Assembly (NCBI RefSeq): GCF_014645835.1
Contig: NZ_BMMM01000007.1
Span: forward strand, 261,284-302,220
Source of the DNA: Streptomyces albiflavescens
GTDB lineage: Bacteria; Actinomycetota; Actinomycetes; Streptomycetales; Streptomycetaceae
DNA length: 40,937 nt
Reading direction: 5' to 3'
Shown here: positions 9,056-15,959 of the stretch, piece by piece
How the letters are laid out: every line of letters starts with the position of its first letter
Numbering within the stretch: the first letter of the stretch is position 1
The notes under the pieces: model-generated
Databases searched by the model: none
Seen by the model: only the letters and a program-made list of their open reading frames with translations
What the model was told of the DNA's origin: nothing
Position numbers and translations under genes: made by a program

Positions 9056-11026
9056 GTGGGGAAGACCGCACGAAAACCGGCGGGGAAGAAGAAACACGGC
9101 GACGACGGGCCGCCGCCCTCCGACTCGGAACACCTGCTCTTCGGCGGTCCGCTCCGCTACGACATGGGCTGGTCCCAACATGCCGACGCGTTCCTGGAGT
9201 TGAACTTCCGCGCGATGGTGACCCGGCTGCCGTCGCTGCTCGCGTCCAGTTTCCGACTCGCCTGGAAGGCGGACCCACGCGCCGCCCGTGTCGTGCTGGT
9301 CTCCGAGCTGGCCCGCGGCGGAGCCCAGGCGGTCAGCCTGCTGGCGGTCAACAGTGTGCTCGGGCGGCTGATGACGAGCGGCCCGGTCGAGGACCGGTTA
9401 CGCGGCGCGCTCCCCGCACTGGTCACCGTCGCCACCGTGATGCTGGTCGGCGCGTTGCTGCGGGCCGCCTCGACGTACGCCACCGGACGCCTGGAGCCGA
9501 AGGTGGAGCGGGTCGCGACCGAGCTGTACCTGGAACGGGCGGCGGCCGTGGAGCTGGCCGCGATCGAGGACGACGCCTTCCACAAACTGCTCGACACCGC
9601 GCAGTACGGCGCCCAGTCCGCCCGGCGCATGATCACCATCGCCGCCCGCGTCGTGAACGCGCTGATCTCGCTGTGCGCGGCGGCGGGCGTGCTGACGGTG
9701 CTGCACCCCGCGCTGCTGCCGCTGCTGGTCACGATGACGCTGCCGAGCGCCTGGAGCGCGCTGACGATCGCGCGACGCCGCTACGAGTCGTTCCACACCT
9801 GGGTGCAGCACGCCCGCGCCGGGCATCTGATCAGCAGTCTGCTCACCGAGCCCGCCGCGGCCCCGGAGATCCGCGTGCACGGCGTCGGGCCGTTCCTGCT
9901 ACGCCACTTCCGCTCGATGTCGGAGAGCGCCGAGGCGGAACAGGCGCGCCTGGCCCGGCTCTCGGCCCGCACCGGTCTGATCGCCGCCGCCTGGACGGGG
10001 CTTGCCACCCTGGCGACGTACGCGACGCTCGGCGGGCTGCTGCTGGCCGGCGCCATGGCGCTCTCCGTCGCCGGCACGGCCGTGATCGCGATCCGCACCG
10101 GCTCCGCGAGCCTCGGCACGCTCGTCCTGGAGGTCAACTCCCTCCACGAGGAAGCCCTGTTCGTGGGCGACCTGCAGCGCCTGTACGTAGAGGCCGCCGA
10201 GCGCGCGATCCCGGTGGGTGGCGATCCGCTCCCCGACGACCCGAGTGAGATCCGCTTCGAGAACGTCACGTTCACCTATCCGGGCACCTCGACCAGGCCC
10301 GCGCTCGCGGACGTCACCCTCAACCTGCCGCTCGGCAAGATCGTGGCGCTGGTCGGCGAGAACGGCTCGGGCAAGACGACCCTGGTCAAGCTGCTCGCGG
10401 GCCTCTACGCGCCCGAACGCGGCCGGATCCTGTGGGACGGAGTCGACGCGGCGACCGCGGACCGGCATCAACTCGCCGAGCGCATCGCGATGGTGGCCCA
10501 GGACTTCAAACGGTGGCCCTTCACGGCGCGCGTCAACGTCGCGGTCGGCCGCACCTCGGCCCCGCTGACAGACGAACGCCTCACCTCGTCAGTCGCCGAG
10601 GCCGGCGCGGAGGACGTGGTGGCGGATCTCCCGCGTGGCCTGGACACGCTCCTCGCCCGCGGCTTCAGTGGCGGGCACGAGTTGTCGGGCGGGCAGTGGC
10701 AGCGCCTGGGCATCGCACGGGCCGCGTACCGGCGCGGGGCCATCCTGATCGTGGACGAGCCGACGGCCGCGCTCGACGCCCGGGCCGAGCTGGAGGTCTT
10801 CGAGAAGATCAGGGCCCTGGCGGGCACCGGTCAGACGGTCATCCTCATCACGCACCGGCTGGCGTCCGTGCGCCACGCCGATCTCGTGCACGTCCTCGAC
10901 CAGGGCCGCCTCGCGGAATCCGGGAGTCCGGACGAACTCCTGGCCACCGGCGGCATCTACGCGGAGCTGTACGCACTGCAGGCGGAGCAGTTCACGACGC
11001 ATCCGTCGTCACCGAAGGTGAGTTGA
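9056..11026 (+). CDS. ABC exporter half-transporter (membrane domain fused to ATPase)
   Basis: 656 residues from GTG at 9056 with GGGGAGG 8 nt upstream. Basic N-terminus, then a membrane domain from about residue 60 to 380 with several hydrophobic spans (ALVTVATVMLVGALLRAA, VVNALISLCAAAGVLTVLHP, TGLATLATYATLGGLLLAGAMAL). ATPase domain from about 400: Walker A GENGSGKTT, Q-loop VAQDFKRWPF, signature LSGGQWQRLGIARA, Walker B ILIVDEPTAALD, H-loop THR. Layout is that of type IV exporters for lipids, peptides or drugs, acting as a dimer in the plasma membrane. Substrate cannot be told; no peptide or modifying gene is adjacent. The 154-bp gap before it argues for its own promoter. Confidence 0.93.
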   Translation: MGKTARKPAGKKKHGDDGPPPSDSEHLLFGGPLRYDMGWSQHADAFLELNFRAMVTRLPSLLASSFRLAWKADPRAARVVLVSELARGGAQAVSLLAVNSVLGRLMTSGPVEDRLRGALPALVTVATVMLVGALLRAASTYATGRLEPKVERVATELYLERAAAVELAAIEDDAFHKLLDTAQYGAQSARRMITIAARVVNALISLCAAAGVLTVLHPALLPLLVTMTLPSAWSALTIARRRYESFHTWVQHARAGHLISSLLTEPAAAPEIRVHGVGPFLLRHFRSMSESAEAEQARLARLSARTGLIAAAWTGLATLATYATLGGLLLAGAMALSVAGTAVIAIRTGSASLGTLVLEVNSLHEEALFVGDLQRLYVEAAERAIPVGGDPLPDDPSEIRFENVTFTYPGTSTRPALADVTLNLPLGKIVALVGENGSGKTTLVKLLAGLYAPERGRILWDGVDAATADRHQLAERIAMVAQDFKRWPFTARVNVAVGRTSAPLTDERLTSSVAEAGAEDVVADLPRGLDTLLARGFSGGHELSGGQWQRLGIARAAYRRGAILIVDEPTAALDARAELEVFEKIRALAGTGQTVILITHRLASVRHADLVHVLDQGRLAESGSPDELLATGGIYAELYALQAEQFTTHPSSPKVS

Positions 11027-11097
11027 CCTCATTCGGCACGCCGCACCCTGTGTCGCTCGGCCGTACCCCGGGTCTCACCGGACCGTTCGCCCGCATG

Positions 11098-11271
11098 TCA
11101 CTCGCCGACGTCGACACCTCGTACGACGACCAGGAACGCGTCCGTGGAGAGGTCCATGACGACCTCAGCGGCCTGGCCCTCCTGGCGGCGCGCCTGTGCG
11201 AACTCCTCCGCGGGCCACGACCCGCGCGGCCCACCGGCGGGAAAGCGCTCCAGCACCGTTCGCCCGTTCAC
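11098..11271 (-). CDS. Short conserved-looking protein, 57 residues, function unknown
   Basis: Below usual length cut-offs but well supported. GTG at 11271 has GGAGGTGCAG directly upstream, codon third positions are G/C almost throughout, and the stop is TGA at 11098. The protein begins VNGRTVLERFPAGGPRGSW, continues PAEEFAQARRQEGQAAEVVMD, and ends LSTDAFLVVVRGVDVGE. It looks like a small soluble alpha/beta protein and resembles short Streptomyces proteins I have seen without a known role. The competing plus-strand frame here loses codon bias after about 11240. It lies convergent to the ABC exporter. Confidence 0.68.
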   Translation of the reverse strand: MNGRTVLERFPAGGPRGSWPAEEFAQARRQEGQAAEVVMDLSTDAFLVVVRGVDVGE

Positions 11272-11416
11272 CCTGCACCTCCATGTAGCGCTGCTCTCCT
11301 AGAGTTAAACGCCCTCCATGGGGTGAACGGCTCGCGAAGTGACGGTACTGAGACGTAGTCGACACTTGGTCGCGGGTTCGCTGTGAGGGAATTCTCAGCT
11401 CCCGTTACCCGCCGTA

Positions 11417-11512
11417 TCAGTCCTTGTACTCGTCGTGGTATCAGTCCTTGTACTCGTCGTGGTGTCAGTCCTCGTACTCGTCGTGGTGTCAGTCCTCGTA
11501 CTCGTCGTGGTA
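11417..11512. repeat. Four 24-bp tandem copies of a gene's 3' end, including its stop codon
   Basis: Units start at 11417, 11441, 11465 and 11489, each 24 bp and differing at one or two positions. The unit at 11489-11512 is the last seven codons plus TGA of the DUF899 gene (YHDEYED-stop). The three others lie downstream of that stop in the same frame, reading HHDEYED-stop, HHDEYKD-stop, YHDEYKD-stop. Confidence 0.92.
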
Positions 11513-12199
11513 CCGGATCCGCTCGCTGCCCGCGGGCGCCCCCAGCGCGGATGCGCGCCCCTTGGGCTGCTCCCATTCCTCCTGCCGTCCCAGTGCGGTG
11601 AGGTCGAGGAGGCTGGTCGTGGAGCCGAGCCCGTCGAGGCCGCGTTCGTACGTGGAGTACGTGTGGAAGACGCGGTCGCGGTCCCGCAGGAAGCAGCTGA
11701 CGCCCGGACGCTCGTACGGCTCGCCGCCGTCCTCCTCACCCTCGTCGCTTCCCATGAAGGACACCTGGAAGTCGTGGTTGAAGTCGCTGTCGTACGACGA
11801 GTACCAGGGCACCGTCCAGCCCATGCGCGCTTTGAAGGGTAGGATTTTCGTGTACGGCGCCCGGGACACGGCGGCGAACTCGGTCCCGCGGGCTCGCAGA
11901 TGCGCGAGGTGCCCGATCTGGTCGAGGAACGCCGAACAGCTGCGGCAGCCCGCGTCCCATTCGGGCGCGAACATGAAGTGGTAGACCACGAGTTGGTGCC
12001 GCCCCCGGAAGAGGTCGAGCAGCGTCACCTTCCCGTCGCCGCCCTCGAACACGTACTCCTTGTCGATCTCGACCATCGGCAGCCCGCGCCGCTCCGCGTT
12101 GAGCGCGTCACGCGCACGCGTGGCGGCCTTCTCCTTGGCCAGCAGTTCCTCGCGCGCGGCGCGCCACTCCTCGCGCGAGACGATCGGCGGAAGCGTCAT
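11489..12199 (-). CDS. DUF899 thioredoxin-like family protein
   Basis: 236 residues from ATG at 12199, chosen because AGGAGGAGCAC stands directly before it; an upstream in-frame start at 12259 lacks this. Family features: IVSREEWRAAREELLAKEKAATRARDAL at the N-terminus, LPMVEIDKEYVFEG, LLDLFRGRHQLVVYHFMFAPEWDAGCRSCSAFLDQ with the Cys-x-x-Cys of the thioredoxin-like core, and HTYSTYERGLD near the end. DUF899 proteins are cytosolic and of unknown role. Oddity: the acidic C-terminal heptapeptide and stop are tandemly repeated four times in the DNA, and this gene uses the first copy met. Confidence 0.9.
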   Translation of the reverse strand: MTLPPIVSREEWRAAREELLAKEKAATRARDALNAERRGLPMVEIDKEYVFEGGDGKVTLLDLFRGRHQLVVYHFMFAPEWDAGCRSCSAFLDQIGHLAHLRARGTEFAAVSRAPYTKILPFKARMGWTVPWYSSYDSDFNHDFQVSFMGSDEGEEDGGEPYERPGVSCFLRDRDRVFHTYSTYERGLDGLGSTTSLLDLTALGRQEEWEQPKGRASALGAPAGSERIRYHDEYED

Positions 12200-12281
12200 G
12201 TGCTCCTCCTGCGGAACGGTGCCTTCTGTGTAGTGACCGGCCGCAGAAGCAGAACTCATCGGCGTATCGCCGAGATATTTC

Positions 12282-13442
12282 TCAGTACGTCACCGGAAGC
12301 GCGAGCAGGCCGCGGGCGCGCAGGGAGGGCCGCCACCGCAGCTCGGCCGGGTCCCCGTCGAGCGCGAGGTCCGGGAGGCGTTCCAGGAGCGCGGACAGGG
12401 CGATCTCCATCTCCAGGCGGGCCAGCGGAGCGCCCAGGCAGTAGTGGATGCCGTGGCCGAGCGCGAGATGCCCGGAGGTGTCGCGGCCGAGGTCGAGGCG
12501 GTCGGGGTCGGGGAAGCGGCGTGGGTCGCGGTTGGCGGCGGCGAGGGACAGCAGGACGGTCTCGCCCGCGGGCACGGCGACCCCGCCGATGGTCACGTCC
12601 GCTGTCGGGAAGCGCCGGATGGCGAGCAGGGCGGGACCGTCGAAGCGGGCGAACTCTTCTATGGCAGACGGGAGTTGGTCAGGATCGACCGACCGACCGG
12701 GGTGGGTGAGCAGCCCCAGGACGGCGTTCCCGATGAGCTGCACCGTGTTCTCGTACCCCGCGAAGAGGATGAGGAAGGCGAGCGACATCAACTCGTCCTC
12801 GGTGAGCCGGTCATCCGCGTCGCGCACCGCGATCAGGTCGGACAGCAGATCGTCCGCGGGCTTCTTGCGCTTGGCCGCGAGGAGCCCGGTGAAGAACCCG
12901 AGCATCGCCACGATCGCCTCCTTCGCGGCCCCGGGGCGGGCCGGGTCGGGTGCGACGAGCGCGTCCGTCCAAGCTCGGAAGTCCCGCCGGTGTTCGTCCG
13001 GAACGCCGAGCAGGTCGCCGATGACCGTGATCGGCAGGGGCGCGGCGTACGAGGCGATCAGATCCGTACGGCCGTGCGGGCCGAGTGCGTCGAGAAGCCG
13101 GCCGGCGGTCTCCCGGACGGGCGCCCGCAGTTGCTCGATGCGACGCGGTGTGAAGGCCCGCCCGACCAGCCGCCGGATGCGGGTGTGGTCGGGTGGATCC
13201 ATGTTCAGCAGATTGGCGTCGAGGGCCGGCGGGAGGGCGAAGCCCTGGTAACTCCCGGGCAACGCATGCCTCTTGTCGAGCGAGAGCAGCGGGTTCGCCA
13301 GGGCCTCGCGCACATCGTCGTACCGCGTGACCAGCCAGGCGGGGCTGCCGTCGGGTCCGGCGACGCGATGCACGGGCGCGGTGTCGCGCAGGCGTGCGTA
13401 GACGGCGTACGGGTCGTCGATGAGGCCTTCGGCGGGGTCCAT
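12282..13442 (-). CDS. Cytochrome P450 (CYP105/107-like bacterial type)
   Basis: 386 residues from ATG at 13442 (GGTGGAG just upstream); GTG at 13460, seven bases after the previous stop, is possible. P450 marks: DPPDHTRIRRLVGRAFTPRRIE in the C-helix region; I-helix FLILFAGYENTVQLI with AGxE(N)T; K-helix ExxR in EEFAR; NRDPRRFPDPDRLDLGR; heme loop LALGHGIHYCLGAPLAR with the Cys ligand. The usual Phe of the heme loop is Leu here. It is a soluble mono-oxygenase needing a ferredoxin and reductase, neither of which is adjacent. It follows the amidohydrolase gene by only 24 bp and may be cotranscribed. No biosynthetic cluster surrounds it. Confidence 0.93.
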   Translation of the reverse strand: MDPAEGLIDDPYAVYARLRDTAPVHRVAGPDGSPAWLVTRYDDVREALANPLLSLDKRHALPGSYQGFALPPALDANLLNMDPPDHTRIRRLVGRAFTPRRIEQLRAPVRETAGRLLDALGPHGRTDLIASYAAPLPITVIGDLLGVPDEHRRDFRAWTDALVAPDPARPGAAKEAIVAMLGFFTGLLAAKRKKPADDLLSDLIAVRDADDRLTEDELMSLAFLILFAGYENTVQLIGNAVLGLLTHPGRSVDPDQLPSAIEEFARFDGPALLAIRRFPTADVTIGGVAVPAGETVLLSLAAANRDPRRFPDPDRLDLGRDTSGHLALGHGIHYCLGAPLARLEMEIALSALLERLPDLALDGDPAELRWRPSLRARGLLALPVTY

Positions 13443-13466
13443 GGTCTCCACCCTAGGCACGGTCGA

Positions 13467-14810
13467 TCATGTGTCGTACTCCTGGATCCGCCCGCCGTGG
13501 CTCCGATCGACGAGCGAGGGAAGCCGCTCCCCCAACTCCCCCACAGTGGAAGGCAGATCGATGGTCAGCAGTCGCCGGTCCCGCATCAGCACCCGGCCGT
13601 CGACGATCGTCGTCCGTACGTCGCCGGCGCGGGCGCTGTGCACGAGCGTGGCGGCGAGGTCGTGCACCGGCTGGGTGTGCGGGCCGGTGAGGTCGACCAG
13701 GATGATGTCTGCTCGCCGCCCCGGCGCGAGACTGCCGATCCGCTCGCCCAGGCCGACCGCCCTGGCGCTCTGGAGTGTCGCGTGGTGCAGGGCTTGACGG
13801 GACGTCAGCCACCGTGGGTCGCCCTCGGCCGACTTCTGCACGAGGGAGGTGAGCGCCATGGACTCCCACACGTCCAGGGAGTTGTTGGAGGCGGCTCCGT
13901 CCGTGGCGAGCCCGACGGGGACGCCGATCCCGCGCAGGGCCCGCACCGGTGTCGGGCCCCAGGCGAACTTCAAGTACCCGCGCGGTGCGGTCGCGACCGC
14001 CACCTGTCCCGTCGCGCCTTCCAGCACGGGCAGGTCGCGGTCGATGATGCCGGTGCCGTGCGCGATGAGGATCTCCGTGTCGAGGAGCCCGGTGCGCTCC
14101 AGGATCTCGATCGGCGTACGCCCATGGCGCGCAAGGCTGTTGTCGGTCTGGTCGCGGCTCTCCGAGGCGTGGAGGTGCACGGGAAGTCCGTGCTCGCGGG
14201 CGAGCTCGGCGGTCGCGGACAGGTCGGCGTCGTCCACGGTGTACGGGGCGTGCGGGGCGAGTGCGGTGGTGATGCGCCCGTTCGCACCGCCCCGGTTCCG
14301 CAACGCGAACTCCAGTGACTTCTCCAGCCCTTCGGCGCCCTGCGAGGAGAAGAAGGCCTCCCCCAGGTGCGCGCGCAGCCCGCTCTCGGCCGTCACGGCG
14401 GCGACGGTGTCCATGGAGAAGTAGTGGTCGGCGAAGCAGGTGACGCCACCGCGGATCATCTCGGCGCAGGCGAGCCGCGCACCCAACTCCACGTCCTTTT
14501 CCTTGAGGTTGGACTCGATGGGCCAGATGAAGTCGTTGAACCACTCCTCGGCGGGCAGGTCCTCGGCGATGCCGCGCAGGGCGACCATCGCCGCGTGGGT
14601 GTGGCAGTTGATCAGTCCGGGCATCGCCACCTGACCGCGGGCGTCGATGCGCTCGACGGCGTCCAGGTCCCGTACGTCGTCGGTGATCGCCTCGATGACC
14701 CCGCCTCGTACGACGATCGAGGCGTCCTCGACGAACCCGATCTCCTCATGCTCGTCGTGTACGAGGGCGGTGCATCCGGTGATGATGAGATCAGCGGGAG
14801 ACTGCGTCAT
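13467..14810 (-). CDS. MTA/SAH deaminase-type amidohydrolase
   Basis: 447 residues from ATG at 14810. The metal-dependent hydrolase motifs are all present: MPGLINCHTHAAM (HxH), VHLHASES, ILIAHGTGI, and DGAASNNSLD with the catalytic Asp. FADHYF and a C-terminal composite-domain segment (LGERIGSLAPGRRADIILVDL) fit 5'-methylthioadenosine / S-adenosylhomocysteine deaminases and related chlorohydrolases, which remove an exocyclic amino group from purine or triazine rings. Exact substrate is unknown. Only weak ribosome-site similarity (GGTGA). The P450 gene follows closely on the same strand. Confidence 0.9.
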   Translation of the reverse strand: MTQSPADLIITGCTALVHDEHEEIGFVEDASIVVRGGVIEAITDDVRDLDAVERIDARGQVAMPGLINCHTHAAMVALRGIAEDLPAEEWFNDFIWPIESNLKEKDVELGARLACAEMIRGGVTCFADHYFSMDTVAAVTAESGLRAHLGEAFFSSQGAEGLEKSLEFALRNRGGANGRITTALAPHAPYTVDDADLSATAELAREHGLPVHLHASESRDQTDNSLARHGRTPIEILERTGLLDTEILIAHGTGIIDRDLPVLEGATGQVAVATAPRGYLKFAWGPTPVRALRGIGVPVGLATDGAASNNSLDVWESMALTSLVQKSAEGDPRWLTSRQALHHATLQSARAVGLGERIGSLAPGRRADIILVDLTGPHTQPVHDLAATLVHSARAGDVRTTIVDGRVLMRDRRLLTIDLPSTVGELGERLPSLVDRSHGGRIQEYDT

Positions 14811-14959
14811 TGCGTCACCGTACGACGGTGTCGTGACGCCGGGGGAGGTGAACCGCGCATCCCGTCCCAGCCCTGTCGCCGGGCCGTTCGCGCGAGCACC
14901 CTGGGCATCACGAAGCGTGCCTTCTGACGTCACCGACCCGCCTTCTGGAAGGAGCCGGC

Positions 14960-15913
14960 ATGCTCCTCGGCACCTGGAACCTGGAGAACCTGTACCGGCC
15001 CGGCGGCCCCTTCGGACCCAAGGACAAGGCCGCCTACGAGACGAAGCTCGCCGCCCTGGCCGCCGTCATCACGGAACTCGACCCTACGCTGCTGGGCGTG
15101 CAGGAGGTCGGGGACCCGGACGCGCTCGCGGACCTGGCCGGAATGCTGGACGGCGAGTGGCAGGTCACGCTCTCCGGTCATCCGGACGACCGCGGGATCA
15201 GGGTCGGCTTCCTCAGCCGAGTGGTGCCGCGGATACTCGCCGACACCAACGTCTTCCCCGAGCTGCTGCGCCCCGTGCAGGCCGACGACACCGGGAGCAC
15301 CGTGTCGCACGCGGGCCGCGGCCTCCTGGCCGTGGAGATATCCACCCGGGCCCTGACTCTCCAGGTGGCCGTCTGCCACCTCAAGTCGAAGCTGCTGTCG
15401 TACCCCGGCGGACGCTTCCAGCCGCGCGACGAGGGCGAGCGGGCCCGCTACGGCGCGTACGCCCTCTACCGGCGGGCCGCGGAGGCCACGGCGCTGCGCG
15501 CGCTGGCCGACAACCTCCTGGCCGGCGAGGGCCGCACCCGTGACGTGGCGGTGCTCGGCGACCTCAACGACGAGGTGCAGGCCGCGACCACCCAGATCCT
15601 CCTCGGGCCGCCCGGCTCCGAGATCGGGACGCCCGGGTACGACCGTCCCGACTCGGGCGACGCGACGCGCCTGTGGGACGTGGCCCCGCTGATCCCCGCC
15701 GAACAGCGGTATTCGCGGGTGAACTCCGGTCGCCGGGAGCTGATCGACCACATCCTCGTCAGCCATCGCCTGGTCCACCGCGTCACCGCCGCGGGTACGG
15801 GGCTGCCCGGCACGGAGCAGCCCACGCTCCCGTCGGTCGGCGCGGATCCGGGAGAGCGGCGCGGGGCGGCGGGGTCGGACCATGCGCCGGTGTGGGTGCG
15901 GGTGCAGCCGTAG
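14960..15913 (+). CDS. Endonuclease/exonuclease/phosphatase (EEP) family protein
   Basis: 317 residues from ATG at 14960 with GGAAGGAG upstream. EEP fold motifs: GTWNLENLY at the start, VQEVGD near 50, CHLKSKLLSYPGGR near 140, LGDLNDE near 195, DHILVS near 268, and SDHAPVWV at the end. These supply the metal-binding Asn, Glu, Asp-Asn and Asp-His. The fold covers nucleases and phosphodiesterases of nucleotides, inositol phosphates and lipids; no secretion signal is seen, so a cytosolic nuclease or phosphatase is likely. It is divergent from the amidohydrolase and convergent with the FUSC gene. Confidence 0.88.
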   Translation: MLLGTWNLENLYRPGGPFGPKDKAAYETKLAALAAVITELDPTLLGVQEVGDPDALADLAGMLDGEWQVTLSGHPDDRGIRVGFLSRVVPRILADTNVFPELLRPVQADDTGSTVSHAGRGLLAVEISTRALTLQVAVCHLKSKLLSYPGGRFQPRDEGERARYGAYALYRRAAEATALRALADNLLAGEGRTRDVAVLGDLNDEVQAATTQILLGPPGSEIGTPGYDRPDSGDATRLWDVAPLIPAEQRYSRVNSGRRELIDHILVSHRLVHRVTAAGTGLPGTEQPTLPSVGADPGERRGAAGSDHAPVWVRVQP

Positions 15914-15918
15914 CTTCT

Positions 15919-15959
15919 TGGTGCGGGCGAGCTCTGGTGCGGGCGAGCTCTGGTGCGGG
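15919..15959. repeat. 16-bp tandem repeat, 2.6 copies, between convergent stop codons
   Basis: TGGTGCGGGCGAGCTC occurs at 15919-15934 and 15935-15950 with a partial third copy at 15951-15959. It fills the whole space between the EEP stop (15911-15913) and the FUSC stop (15960-15962). Confidence 0.85.

Noticed and set aside
11023..11358. Plus-strand frame after the ABC exporter
   Set aside because: Codon bias fades after about 11240, no ribosome site, and the opposite strand holds a better small gene.
12444..14318. Plus-strand frame of over 600 codons across the P450 and amidohydrolase genes
   Set aside because: Spans two real minus-strand genes; no recognisable domains.
12282..14810. Natural-product biosynthetic cluster around the P450
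   Set aside because: Neighbours are generic enzymes; no scaffold-forming, carrier or resistance genes.
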